Positions 52,718 through 61,654 of a stretch of DNA of 64,000 nt are shown in pieces. The stretch spans positions 31,403 to 95,402 of the forward strand of contig CAJJNV010000004.1 in the NCBI GenBank assembly GCA_905193225.1, read 5' to 3'. Source of the stretch: an uncultured Oscillospiraceae bacterium. Lineage in GTDB: Bacteria; Bacillota; Clostridia; Oscillospirales; Acutalibacteraceae. Under the pieces are notes generated by a model. That model saw only the letters and a list, made by a program, of their open reading frames with translations. It was not told where the DNA came from and did not search any database. Position numbers and translations under genes: made by a program. The number at the start of each line of letters is the position of its first letter. Position 1 is the stretch's first letter.

Positions 52718-54499
52718 GTGGCTCTTAACGAGGATTTTCTTCTCGAGCTTAAGGAGAGAAATCCTATTGAAGATGTTGTGTCGTCCTATGTCAGCATAAA
52801 AAAAGGCGGGCGCAATCCCAAGGCTCTTTGCCCATTTCACAATGAAAAAACCCCTTCCTTCACCCTCTATCCCGAAAACGGTTCTTTTTACTGCTTTGGC
52901 TGCGGGACCGGCGGAGATGTCATCAGATTTATCCGACTGATCGAAAATCTCGATTACATAGATGCGGTCAAATTTTTGGCTGCGAGGGCGGGAATGACGG
53001 TGCCTCTTGACGAGGCCGACGACAGCCTTCATAAGGTTAAAAATCGAATATACGCCATCAACCGCGAAACGGCACGCTTTTTCAACACCGTTCTCTTTTC
53101 GGATATGGGCAGGGCGGGATACGATTATTTCCGCTCAAGAGGTCTTAATGATGTTGATATGAAACATTTCGGACTGGGCTTTTCGCCGAACAGATGGGAC
53201 GCTCTCTTAAAGCATTTGAAAGAAAAGGGGTTTTCTTTTGAAGAAATGCTGATGGCTAATGTGGTTTCAAAAAGTTCAAGGCCTAACTCCTATTTCGACC
53301 GTTTTCGCAACCGCATTATGTTTCCCATTATCGATGTGAGGGGAAACGTTATTGCTTTCGGCGGGAGAAAGCTGCCGGATTCCGACGATAAGGCAAAGTA
53401 CATCAATACATCGGATACCCCTGTTTATAAAAAAAGCCACAATGTCTATGCCCTTAACTTCGCTAAAAATTCCTGCGCCGACAGGATGGTTCTCTGTGAA
53501 GGATATATGGATGTTATCGCTCTGCAAAAGGCGGGAATACATAACTGCATTGCCCCTCTCGGAACGGCATTTACCGAGGAACAGGCTCAGCTTCTTTCGA
53601 GATACACAAAGGAGGTCATCCTTTGCTTCGATTCGGACGATGCCGGTCAGAAGGCGGTGGAGAGGGCAATCGGAATACTTTCAAAGGTCGGTCTTCCCAC
53701 AAAGATCATTGTTGTTCCTACAGGGAAGGATCCCGATGAGTTTATTAAAAGCTGCGGACGGGACGGCACGGCCAAGTTTAAAAACCTGATGGACAATGCC
53801 TTGTCGGTGGCCGAATACCGCATCGAGCGGGAACTTAAACACACCGACATTTCCACCGACAACGGAAAAATCAAGTTTCTTGAATCGACGGCAAGAATCA
53901 TTTCTCAGGTAGCTTCTCCGGTGGAACGCGAGGTGATGTCGGGCAGAATTTCCGAAAAATACGGGGTTTCAAAGGATGCAATTCTGTCTACTGCGGGAGA
54001 TTTTTCTAAAAAGGAAAGAAGGAAACAAGCCGCGAAGCAAGCTAAGGAAATCGTCCGTCCCCAAAGAGATGATCTGATAAATCGGGAAAAACCGAAAAAT
54101 CTTCGCGCGGCCAATGCAGAGGAAGGACTGCTGTCGGTGCTGCTTCGCAATCCTGATTTTGTAAGAATGCTTTTGGATAAAATCAGCCCCGATGATTTTG
54201 TTACATCCTTTAACAAAAAGGTTTTTACCGTCCTCTGCGACAGAATAAAATCGGGCAAATCAATTGACATAACGACCCTTAACAGCGATTTTTCCTCCGA
54301 GGAAATAGGCAGGATCGTCGAGATATCTTCAAAAGGTGCAATGCGGGCCAATACCCTTGAGGAATGCCATGATTGCTATGTCGTTATGCTTGAGGAAAAA
54401 AACCGGCAAACCGCGCAGAAAAAAAGCTTTGAAAGCGATGCGGATTTCTTTGCCGTTATGGATAAACTAAAAAATGAAAAGGTAAAGGGAGAAAAATAG
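52718..54499 (+). CDS. dnaG: DNA primase
   Basis: A 593-residue primase. The N-terminal CHC2 zinc site is CPFHNEKTPSF with FYCFGCGTGGD, the TOPRIM catalytic core includes LCEGYMDVIALQKAG and CFDSDDAGQKA, and the C-terminal helicase-interacting domain follows a Lys/Arg-rich linker. It lays RNA primers at the replication fork. GTG start with GAGGTG upstream, 11 nt after dgt; rpoD begins 1 nt after its stop. Confidence 0.97.
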   Translation: MALNEDFLLELKERNPIEDVVSSYVSIKKGGRNPKALCPFHNEKTPSFTLYPENGSFYCFGCGTGGDVIRFIRLIENLDYIDAVKFLAARAGMTVPLDEADDSLHKVKNRIYAINRETARFFNTVLFSDMGRAGYDYFRSRGLNDVDMKHFGLGFSPNRWDALLKHLKEKGFSFEEMLMANVVSKSSRPNSYFDRFRNRIMFPIIDVRGNVIAFGGRKLPDSDDKAKYINTSDTPVYKKSHNVYALNFAKNSCADRMVLCEGYMDVIALQKAGIHNCIAPLGTAFTEEQAQLLSRYTKEVILCFDSDDAGQKAVERAIGILSKVGLPTKIIVVPTGKDPDEFIKSCGRDGTAKFKNLMDNALSVAEYRIERELKHTDISTDNGKIKFLESTARIISQVASPVEREVMSGRISEKYGVSKDAILSTAGDFSKKERRKQAAKQAKEIVRPQRDDLINREKPKNLRAANAEEGLLSVLLRNPDFVRMLLDKISPDDFVTSFNKKVFTVLCDRIKSGKSIDITTLNSDFSSEEIGRIVEISSKGAMRANTLEECHDCYVVMLEEKNRQTAQKKSFESDADFFAVMDKLKNEKVKGEK

Positions 54500-54500
54500 T

Positions 54501-55991
54501 ATGGCAACAAAAAAGAAGGAAACAGCCGAGGAAGTTGTAAACGAGATCGAAACCGCCGAAACCAAAGAAACCGAGAAAAAGATCGCAAAGACGGCTAAAA
54601 CAACCAAGACCGCCAAAGCCGAAAAATCCGCGGATAAATCGGAAAAAACAGAAAAAACGAAAAAAGCGGATAATGCAGAAAAAACAGAAAAGGCCGAAAA
54701 GGTTGAAAAGGCTAAAAAGACGAAAAAAGCAAAAAAAACAGATGAATCCGATAAATCCGAATTGACCGAAAAAGATCAAAATACTGAAACCGCCGAAGAA
54801 ACCGCATCGGCCGAAAAGGATGAAAAATCCGATGCTGCAGAACCTGCCGCCAAAAAGACCAAAACGGCGAAAAAAGGCAAAAAGGCAGCTGAAAAGGATG
54901 TCGGCGAAAAGGACGATGTAAGCGACCTTGATTATATAGACAAGCTGCTTGACGACGACGCTCCCGCCGAAAATTCCGAAATCGACGACGAAAACGAGGA
55001 TGACGAGCTTAAAGACATCGACGAGCTGGACGATACGGCAATGGAGGAAAATCCTGATGCAGAGGTACCGCTTCTTGATCTTGATTTTTTGGAGCCTACC
55101 GCCGAGGAGCTTGAGGTTGAAGAAATTCCAGAGGATACCATCGAGGAGGAACTTGCCGGAGACAATGTGTCTCTCGACGATCCGGTAAAGCTTTATCTTA
55201 AAGAAATCGGCCGTGTACCTCTTCTTTCGGCCGAGGAGGAAATCGAGCTTGCCATAAAGATAAACGACGGTGACGAAAGGGCAAAAAAGCGCCTGACCGA
55301 GGCTAATCTGCGCCTTGTTGTAAGCATTGCAAAGAGATATGTGGGCAGGGGAATGCACTTCCTCGACCTTATCCAGGAAGGCAATGTGGGTCTTATTAAG
55401 GCAGTGGAAAAATTTGATTATACCAAGGGATTTAAGTTTTCTACCTATGCCACATGGTGGATCAGACAGGCCATAACCCGTGCCATCGCCGACCAGGCAA
55501 GAACCATCCGTATTCCGGTTCATATGGTCGAGACCATAAACCGCCTTAAAAAGGCTCACAGCCGCCTGCTTCACGAAAACGGATATGATCCCAGTGAGGA
55601 ACAGATTGCAGAATTTATGGGCCTTTCGGTCGATAGGGTAAGAGAAATTATGCGGGTTGCTCAGGAACCTGTTTCAATGGAAACTCCCATCGGCCCCGAG
55701 GAGGACAGCCGCCTGGTCGACTTTATCCGTGACGAGGATGCTCCCGCCCCGGACGATGCGGCGCTTAAATCCATCACCAATGAGGACATCGACGCCGTGC
55801 TTCATACCCTCGCTCCCAGAGAGGAAGAGGTTGTCAGACTGCGTTTCGGACTCCGCGACGGAAGATGTCATACCCTTGAAGAGGTAGGTACTCAGTTCAA
55901 CGTTACCCGTGAGCGCATCCGTCAGATTGAAGCAAAGGCGCTCAGAAAGCTTCGTCATCCCGTGAGAAGCAACAAGTTTAAGGAAAGATAA
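54501..55991 (+). CDS. rpoD: Primary sigma factor with long low-complexity N-terminus
   Basis: A 496-residue housekeeping sigma factor, about 125 residues longer than Bacillus SigA. Residues 1-130 are almost entirely Lys, Glu, Thr and Ala in KTEKAEK-like units; residues 135-222 are acidic. Region 1.2 starts at about 226 (DDPVKLYLKEIG), then region 2 (LRLVVSIAKRY, GNVGLIKAVEKFDYTKG, FSTYATWWIRQAI), region 3 (HMVETINRLKKAH) and region 4 with the HTH (TLEEVGTQFNVTRERIRQ). The N-terminus does not read as a normal region 1.1. Translation is likely coupled to dnaG. Confidence 0.97.
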   Translation: MATKKKETAEEVVNEIETAETKETEKKIAKTAKTTKTAKAEKSADKSEKTEKTKKADNAEKTEKAEKVEKAKKTKKAKKTDESDKSELTEKDQNTETAEETASAEKDEKSDAAEPAAKKTKTAKKGKKAAEKDVGEKDDVSDLDYIDKLLDDDAPAENSEIDDENEDDELKDIDELDDTAMEENPDAEVPLLDLDFLEPTAEELEVEEIPEDTIEEELAGDNVSLDDPVKLYLKEIGRVPLLSAEEEIELAIKINDGDERAKKRLTEANLRLVVSIAKRYVGRGMHFLDLIQEGNVGLIKAVEKFDYTKGFKFSTYATWWIRQAITRAIADQARTIRIPVHMVETINRLKKAHSRLLHENGYDPSEEQIAEFMGLSVDRVREIMRVAQEPVSMETPIGPEEDSRLVDFIRDEDAPAPDDAALKSITNEDIDAVLHTLAPREEEVVRLRFGLRDGRCHTLEEVGTQFNVTRERIRQIEAKALRKLRHPVRSNKFKER

Positions 55992-56188
55992 TTTCTTTAA
56001 CGCTTTGTTTGAGTAAGCGGTGATCTGACCCGTATGGTGCCCGGCCATCGATTACTTAACCGCTGTCACAATTGCGCTGCAAGGGACGGCCGGATGCATC
56101 CGTTTTAAGAACAGCTTTTTCGGTGCAAAAACCGCCCGCTGCAACGCTTGTCATATATTATTTTTTTAGGATTTGAAGGGTGAAATTT
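55992..56188 (+). other. Structured rpoD-guaA intergenic region
   Basis: Several stems are visible: AGCGGT (56016-56021) with ACCGCT (56059-56064) enclosing ATGG/CCAT; the palindrome CGGATGCATCCG near 56091-56102; and CGGT/ACCG near 56121-56134. It is not a guanine riboswitch that I recognise. It may hold the rpoD terminator and a guaA leader. Confidence 0.4.
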
Positions 56189-57715
56189 GTGAAAAATCAA
56201 TTGGTATTAGTTTTGGATTTCGGCGGCCAGTATAAGGAGCTTATCGCCCGCCGTGTAAGAGAATGCGGGGTATACTCCTTTATTAAACCCGGCGATACCC
56301 CATTAGAAGAAATAAAGGCCATGAAGCCCATCGGTATAATCCTTACCGGCGGACCCTCCAGCGTTTACGACGATGCATCTCCCAAGTGCTCGAAAGAGCT
56401 TTTTGAAATGGGCGTGCCGGTGCTTGGAATATGCTACGGATTTCAGCTTATGACATACCTTTGCGGCGGTACCGTCGAAAGCTGTACGGTAAGCGAATAC
56501 GGCACAACACAAATGACCATGACGGCAAAATCTCCCGTTTTCGAGGGACTTGACGGAATTCAGCCGGTGCTTATGAGCCATACCGACTATTTAAGCAGGC
56601 TCCCCGAGGGATTTAAAAACCTCGGTAAAACTGCCGATTGTCCCAACGCCGCCGTGGAAAACAGAAAGAAAAAGCTTTACGGATTTCAGTTCCACCCCGA
56701 GGTGGTTAACACCAAAAACGGAACGAAAATGATAAGAAACTTCCTCTATAATGTCTGCAAGGCTACCGGCGACTATTCCATGGACGATTACATAAAGACC
56801 CAGATCGCGGCCGTCAGGGAACAGGTGGGCGATGAAAAGGTTGTGCTCGGACTTTCGGGCGGAGTGGATTCTTCGGTGTGCGCCGCACTTCTTTCAAAGG
56901 CCATTCCCGGCCAGCTTACCTGCATTTTTGTCGACCACGGATTTATGCGTAAAAACGAGGGCGACGAAATTGAGGAAATATTCTCGAAAAGAGATGTAAA
57001 CTTTATACGGGTCGACGCGTCGGAAAAATTCCTTTCCGAGCTTAAGGGCGTTTGTGAGCCGGAGCAAAAGCGCAAAATAATCGGCCGCCTTTTTGTCGAG
57101 ACCTTTAATGAAGAGGCCGCAAAGATCGGCGGAGCGGCATTCCTTGCCCAAGGCACCATCTATCCCGACATAATCGAATCGGGCAACAGCAAGGCCGCCA
57201 CTATAAAAAGCCACCACAATGTAGGCGGACTTCCCAAGGATATCGGATTTAAGGGCATTGTCGAGCCGCTTCGCGGCCTTTTCAAGGACGAGGTCAGAAA
57301 GGTCGGCAGAAAGCTTAGGCTTCCGGCGTTCCTCGTCAACCGCCAGCCCTTCCCGGGCCCCGGCCTTTCCATAAGGGTCATCGGCGATCTGACAAGGGAA
57401 AAGCTTGACATTCTCAGAGAGGCCGATGCCATCGTCAGGGAAGAAATCGGAAACTCGAGAAGTAAGGCCAGCCAGTATTTTGCCGTGTTGACCAACAGCC
57501 GTTCTGTGGGAGTCATGGGCGACGGAAGAACATACGACTACACCGTGGCCGTCAGGGCAGTTGTGACCGGCGATTTTATGACCGCCGAATATGCCCGCCT
57601 TCCCTATAAGCTTCTGTCAAAAATCTCCCGGCGCATAACCAACGAGGTGAACGGTATCAACCGCGTGGTCTACGACATTACCGATAAGCCCCCCGCAACC
57701 ATCGAGTGGGAATGA
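56189..57715 (+). CDS. guaA: GMP synthase (glutamine-hydrolysing)
   Basis: A 508-residue enzyme that aminates XMP to GMP. The N-terminal glutamine amidotransferase has the nucleophile Cys82 in LGICYGFQLM and the partner histidine in FQFHPEV. The ATP pyrophosphatase domain carries LGLSGGVDSSV, and the C-terminal dimer domain ends PPATIEWE. The GTG at 56189 with AAGGGTG 6 nt upstream is preferred over the GTG at 56180, which overlaps that site. A terminator follows. Confidence 0.97.
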   Translation: MKNQLVLVLDFGGQYKELIARRVRECGVYSFIKPGDTPLEEIKAMKPIGIILTGGPSSVYDDASPKCSKELFEMGVPVLGICYGFQLMTYLCGGTVESCTVSEYGTTQMTMTAKSPVFEGLDGIQPVLMSHTDYLSRLPEGFKNLGKTADCPNAAVENRKKKLYGFQFHPEVVNTKNGTKMIRNFLYNVCKATGDYSMDDYIKTQIAAVREQVGDEKVVLGLSGGVDSSVCAALLSKAIPGQLTCIFVDHGFMRKNEGDEIEEIFSKRDVNFIRVDASEKFLSELKGVCEPEQKRKIIGRLFVETFNEEAAKIGGAAFLAQGTIYPDIIESGNSKAATIKSHHNVGGLPKDIGFKGIVEPLRGLFKDEVRKVGRKLRLPAFLVNRQPFPGPGLSIRVIGDLTREKLDILREADAIVREEIGNSRSKASQYFAVLTNSRSVGVMGDGRTYDYTVAVRAVVTGDFMTAEYARLPYKLLSKISRRITNEVNGINRVVYDITDKPPATIEWE

Positions 57716-57800
57716 TTGTATCCCGGAAAAAGTCCGGTAATACCAAGGCTTTTTCGCTATAAGTGCCCACCGTGGCAACACTGTTTGAATATCAAAAAGT

Positions 57801-57841
57801 AAAGAGCTATCAGATTTTTTGAAGGTCTGACAGCTCTTTTG
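57801..57841 (+). terminator. Terminator after guaA
   Basis: AAGAGCTATCAGA pairs with TCTGACAGCTCTT (one A-C mismatch) around an 11-nt loop, followed by a T-run. Confidence 0.85.
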
Positions 57842-57952
57842 TTATCAAAGAAAAGGTTAACCGTCTTTGTGCGAAGGGGAAAGCGGCGTGCGGAAGGAAA
57901 CGGAGGGAGGGAAAAGCTTATTGGTACGGAAAAGCGGGCGGCCGATCGGTGG

Positions 57953-57976
57953 GCTTTAGAATATGCTTTAGAATAT
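57953..57976. repeat. Perfect 12-nt tandem duplication
   Basis: GCTTTAGAATAT occurs twice in direct succession (57953-57964 and 57965-57976) in non-coding sequence. Confidence 0.85.
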
Positions 57977-58115
57977 AAAAAAGCGGTCGCATGTTGTTTT
58001 TGCCGATTTCGCTTTGCTTGAAGGACAATTTTCTCGGTGCAGGGTATATGATAAATTCTGTAATTCTTATGGCAGGGGGAGAGGGCACTGTTGATTGAAA
58101 ATATGCAATTAAATA

Positions 58116-58144
58116 TTGACTTTAGGGCTTGAATTTAGTATAAT
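58116..58144 (+). promoter_or_regulatory. Sigma-A promoter of the tmk operon
   Basis: TTGACT (58116-58121) and a perfect TATAAT (58139-58144) are 17 nt apart, about 37 nt before the tmk start. It probably drives tmk, the DJ-1 gene, the folate cyclo-ligase and mltG, which overlap. Confidence 0.88.
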
Positions 58145-58181
58145 TAACGGTAAGAATTTATGATAAATCGGTGTAATGCGT

Positions 58182-58853
58182 ATGAAGGGAAAAGTTATTG
58201 TTATTGAGGGTCTCGACGGAAGCGGGAAGGGCACGCAGACTCCGCTTTTATGCGATTTTTTGAGCCAAAGCGGGCTAAGGGTCAGAAAGCTTTCCTTTCC
58301 ATGCTATGAAAGCAGGTCGAGCGAGCTTGTCAAAATGTATCTGAGCGGGGAGCTTGGGCAAAATGCCGACGATGTGGGAGCATATGCCGCCTCTTCCTTT
58401 TACACCGTCGACAGATACGCTTCCTTTGTATCCGATTGGAAAAAGGATTATCTTTCGGGAACGGTGTTTGTGGCCGACCGCTATGCCACATCGAATATTA
58501 TTTATCAGATGTCAAAGCTTAAAACCGCCCGACAAAGGGATGAATTCATTGAGTGGTCGGAGGATTACGAGTACGTTAAGCTGGGCATTCCGAGGCCGGA
58601 TATGGTGATATATCTTGATATGCCTGTTGACATTTCCCAAAAGCTTATGTCGGGAAGATACGACGGGGACGAAAACAAAAAAGACATTCACGAAAAAAAT
58701 ATTGCCTTTCTCGAAAATTGCAGAAACGCTGCTATGTATGCCGCAAAAAAATGCGGTTGGCGCATCGTTAAATGCTCCGAGGACGGCAAGCCTCTTTCGG
58801 TGAAGGAAATACACCGACAAATTATTGGAATTATTAAGGAGATGTTATTGTGA
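58182..58853 (+). CDS. tmk: Thymidylate kinase family protein
   Basis: A 223-residue P-loop nucleotide kinase with EGLDGSGKGTQ (residues 9-19), the DRY-type FVADRYATSNIIYQMSKL region, and the LID stretch with MSGRYDGDENKKDIHE. It phosphorylates dTMP to dTDP or a related deoxynucleotide. The GSGKGTQ form and the short LID differ from canonical Tmk, and clostridial annotations often keep both kinds, so another tmk may exist elsewhere. GGTG lies 8 nt before the ATG at 58182. Confidence 0.85.
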   Translation: MKGKVIVIEGLDGSGKGTQTPLLCDFLSQSGLRVRKLSFPCYESRSSELVKMYLSGELGQNADDVGAYAASSFYTVDRYASFVSDWKKDYLSGTVFVADRYATSNIIYQMSKLKTARQRDEFIEWSEDYEYVKLGIPRPDMVIYLDMPVDISQKLMSGRYDGDENKKDIHEKNIAFLENCRNAAMYAAKKCGWRIVKCSEDGKPLSVKEIHRQIIGIIKEMLL

Positions 58854-59398
58854 TATATCTGTTTCTTGCAGACGGCTTTGAAGAGGTCGAGGCCGTAACC
58901 ACAATCGATTATTTAAGACGTGCGGGAATTATTGTTACAACCGTTGGAATAGGCGGAAAGAGCATACGCGGAACCCACGACATTACTGTCTGCGCCGACA
59001 TTGAGGAACAGCAGGTTAAATTCAACGACGAGCTTATGGGCATAATTTTGCCCGGCGGGATCCCCGGAACACCCAACCTTGAACAGTCGGAAACGGTGCA
59101 AAGCGCCATTGATTTCTGTGTTGCAAACAATCGGCTTGTGGCGGCAATTTGCGCCGCGCCGAGGATTTTGGGACATAAAAATCTGCTTTACGGCCTGGAC
59201 GCCACCTGTTACCCAGGCGTTGAAGGCGAGTGCTACGGCGCCAACATAAGGAAACAGCGGCCTGTGTGCTGTGCCAAAAATTTTATCACCGGAATGAGTG
59301 CAGGCTGCGCCACACAGTTTGCTGCGAAAATAATAGAATATTTCAAGGGTGAGGCCGTGGCGCAAAATGTTTTAGCCGATGTTGTATGGAAGCTTTAA
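58850..59398 (+). CDS. DJ-1/PfpI family protein
   Basis: A 182-residue DJ-1-fold protein. The elbow cysteine is Cys101 in AAICAAPRIL, with the partner Glu in GFEEVEA and the PGG of ILPGGIPGT; the C-terminal FITGMSAGCATQFA is typical. Members act as protein deglycases, chaperones or redox sensors; which applies is not clear. The GTG start overlaps the tmk stop by 4 nt and the next gene starts 13 nt before its end. Confidence 0.92.
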   Translation: MIYLFLADGFEEVEAVTTIDYLRRAGIIVTTVGIGGKSIRGTHDITVCADIEEQQVKFNDELMGIILPGGIPGTPNLEQSETVQSAIDFCVANNRLVAAICAAPRILGHKNLLYGLDATCYPGVEGECYGANIRKQRPVCCAKNFITGMSAGCATQFAAKIIEYFKGEAVAQNVLADVVWKL

Positions 59399-60132
59399 TT
59401 TCCGAGAAAAAGCAAAGGCTCAGAGCGTCCTTTAAGCAAAAGAGAAAGGCTCTTTCGGCCGCAGAAAAGCGGGAAAGGGACGTAAAAATTTTCTCGATCC
59501 TTCAAGATTGCGAGGCCTTTAAAAGGGCGAAAACCCTGCTTATTTATTGCTCAACACCCCTTGAGCCGGACACCTGTAAAATTATCGGACTTTCTCTGAG
59601 ACTGAAAAAACACGTGGCCGTTCCCAGAACAAAGGAAAAGGGAGACATGGACTTTGTGTTCATAAATTCCCTTTCGGATTTAAAGGAAGGACAGTATGGA
59701 ATTTTAGAACCTGCTGACAGCCTTTGCAAAGTCTTTTCGGTGAAAGAAGAAAAGGGAAAAGGTCGGCAAAGGGAAAATCAGGGGCGAGAGCGTCAACGAG
59801 AGCGTCAACAGGAACAAAATGACACTTTAAGTGCTGCTGATATGACTGATACAGACGGCTGCAGCGACACCGACGTTTTGTGCATTGTCCCGGGACTGTG
59901 TTTCGATAAAAACGGCAGCCGTATCGGTTACGGCGGCGGATATTACGACAGGTTTTTAAAGGACCTTTGCGGAGTTGTAATGGGGCTTTGCTACGACGAA
60001 TGTTTTTTAGAAAGCATCCCAAGGGATGAGCATGATATTTCGGTCGACCTTATTTTGACCGAAACAGGACTTAAAAAAGCCGATGGGAGACAAAAATATG
60101 GACGAAAACAAAAATCAGAACGGTGCTTTTGA
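59386..60132 (+). CDS. 5-formyltetrahydrofolate cyclo-ligase with low-complexity insertion
   Basis: A 248-residue MTHFS-type enzyme that converts 5-formyl-THF to 5,10-methenyl-THF with ATP. The N-terminal KQKRKALSAAEKRERD, the middle VPRTKEKGDMDFVFI and the C-terminal substrate loop GSRIGYGGGYYDRFL are present. Between them residues 119-162 are an Arg/Gln/Glu-rich insertion absent from most relatives. It contains an exact 12-nt in-frame tandem duplication (59785-59808, encoding RERQ twice). The gene overlaps the DJ-1 gene by 13 nt and mltG by 35 nt. Confidence 0.9.
   Translation: MEALISEKKQRLRASFKQKRKALSAAEKRERDVKIFSILQDCEAFKRAKTLLIYCSTPLEPDTCKIIGLSLRLKKHVAVPRTKEKGDMDFVFINSLSDLKEGQYGILEPADSLCKVFSVKEEKGKGRQRENQGRERQRERQQEQNDTLSAADMTDTDGCSDTDVLCIVPGLCFDKNGSRIGYGGGYYDRFLKDLCGVVMGLCYDECFLESIPRDEHDISVDLILTETGLKKADGRQKYGRKQKSERCF
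59785..59808 (+). repeat. In-frame 12-nt tandem duplication inside the folate cyclo-ligase gene
   Basis: CGAGAGCGTCAA is repeated exactly in direct succession and encodes RERQ twice within the low-complexity insertion. Confidence 0.85.
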
Positions 60133-61648
60133 CGATTTTTCCATTGAGGATATTCTCAACAGCATAAACCAAAAGGCCGATCAAAAGGTCTCGGAGCATT
60201 TAAACGACATTAAAACGCCCGAGGAGGCAAGCGCATCAACGACCGATGTAAGCACAGCAGCGGCCGACGGCAAAGCAGACGATAAATCTGCCGGAAATTC
60301 TGAAAAGCGGAAAAAAGAAGCGGCGGCTCCCGACAAAAGCGGCGAAGGAGTCGATATGGCGACCGTATCCTTTACGCCTGTTGGAAAAGGGAAAACATCG
60401 GCACCGGGCGATCTTTTCAGCGAGCTTAAAAGCGAGGGAATTTCAAACTCTGCAAAATCGTCTCAGAACGCCAAAGAAATAAGGGAATATCCCGGCAAAA
60501 AAGAGCCTTTAGATATTTCTTTGCCTTCTCATTCCCAGGGCAATTCCAAAAATAGAAACGGCAAAAAACAAAAGAAGGCCAAAAGCCGCGGTGCCATAGG
60601 CGGGATAATAAGAGGAACCGTCATTGTGCTGATGTCGGTCTTTATTGCCGGATTGCTCCTTTTCCTTATTTCCGACGTTACAGGAATCGGCAAAGAGGTC
60701 TTCAAAGGTGCGGACAGCGAAAGCGAAATATACATAACCATCGAAGAGGGAACACCCAGCGTTACGGTGTATGAAGAACTTGCCGAAAAGGGCATTATAT
60801 GCAACGCAAAGGTCTTTCAGGCATATTTAAAGCTGACCGGTAAAAATCCCGCCATCAATTACGGTAAGCACCAATTTACCAAGAATATGGGATACAGCAA
60901 GATCATTAAGGTGTTGGAAGAAACGGTGGCTCACGCTGAGGATATATCGGTAACGGTACGCCCCGGTGCAACGGTTGAGGATATCGGAGCCGCCCTTGAG
61001 AAAAACGGTATATGCAAATCCGATTCCTTTATCAAAGAGGTTCAAAAGGGAGCTAAGGCTTTTAATTCAACCGACGGAATACTCGACAGCATTCCCGATG
61101 ACAGTGATATTTATTATCAGCTTGAAGGATACCTTTTCCCTGAAACATATAAGTTTTATAAAAACGACGATCCCCACGATGTGGTTCAGAAAATGATAGA
61201 TACCCTGGCTGAGAGATTCACTCCCGAGATGCGTAAAGCGGCCGAGCAAAAGGGATATACCGTCCATCAGGTGCTGACCCTTGCGTCGGTGGTTCAGCTT
61301 GAGGCGGGAGACGCCAAAACGGCCGATATGAAAAAGGTGGCTCAGGTATTTTACAATCGTCTTGAAAAATGGGATGCAGGCGGAAGATTCCTCCAATCGG
61401 ATCCCACAATGAAATATCAGCACAATTCCGACGCATACAACACTTATAAATCGGAAGGACTTCCTCCCGGGCCTCTTTGCAGTATGAATCTCAATGTAAT
61501 CAAGGCCTGTGTCGAGCCCGATACTTCCTGTGAGGCTTTCTATTTCGTCACCGACAAGGGAATGAACTTCTATTTTAACAACACCATCGACGATCACAAC
61601 AGAACCATCAACGATCTTATCAGCCGAGGAATGTGGGCAGAGGGATAA
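60098..61648 (+). CDS. mltG: Endolytic murein transglycosylase MltG
   Basis: A 516-residue protein anchored by one helix (about residues 169-192). A long polar N-terminal cytoplasmic region (1-165), rich in Lys, Ser and Asp, precedes it and is more than 100 residues longer than usual. The extracellular part carries a LysM-like segment and the YceG domain with YLFPETYKF, the active-site region LASVVQLEAGD (Glu402 as the presumed catalytic residue), VFYNRL and LPPGPLCSMNLNVIKAC. It cuts glycan strands and limits their length. The ATG at 60098 has GGGAGA 8 nt upstream and lies inside the preceding gene. Confidence 0.93.
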   Translation: MDENKNQNGAFDDFSIEDILNSINQKADQKVSEHLNDIKTPEEASASTTDVSTAAADGKADDKSAGNSEKRKKEAAAPDKSGEGVDMATVSFTPVGKGKTSAPGDLFSELKSEGISNSAKSSQNAKEIREYPGKKEPLDISLPSHSQGNSKNRNGKKQKKAKSRGAIGGIIRGTVIVLMSVFIAGLLLFLISDVTGIGKEVFKGADSESEIYITIEEGTPSVTVYEELAEKGIICNAKVFQAYLKLTGKNPAINYGKHQFTKNMGYSKIIKVLEETVAHAEDISVTVRPGATVEDIGAALEKNGICKSDSFIKEVQKGAKAFNSTDGILDSIPDDSDIYYQLEGYLFPETYKFYKNDDPHDVVQKMIDTLAERFTPEMRKAAEQKGYTVHQVLTLASVVQLEAGDAKTADMKKVAQVFYNRLEKWDAGGRFLQSDPTMKYQHNSDAYNTYKSEGLPPGPLCSMNLNVIKACVEPDTSCEAFYFVTDKGMNFYFNNTIDDHNRTINDLISRGMWAEG

Positions 61649-61654
61649 AATAAA

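Larger units (their letters stand above)
57716..58115. other. guaA-tmk intergenic region without a gene
   Basis: The first part holds a terminator (57801-57841). Beyond it I see no gene, only a perfect 12-nt tandem duplication (57953-57976) and the tmk promoter at the end. A 60-codon open frame (57839-58021) has no ribosome binding site and no family-like content. Confidence 0.6.

Noticed and set aside
54456..55574. Long open frame antisense to rpoD (372 codons)
   Set aside because: It is the reverse reading of the Lys/Glu-rich sigma factor repeat, gives a Phe/Gly/Leu-rich peptide and has no ribosome binding site; the sense gene is certain.
55992..56188. Guanine riboswitch before guaA
   Set aside because: The conserved loop sequences and closing stem were not found.
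57839..58021. 60-codon open frame between guaA and tmk
   Set aside because: No ribosome binding site, no recognisable family; it starts within a terminator tail and covers a tandem duplication.
61290..61310. Loss of the MltG catalytic glutamate
   Set aside because: The first Glu of the usual VEKE is Gln, but the second, which I take as the catalytic residue from memory of the E. coli enzyme, is kept (Glu402).
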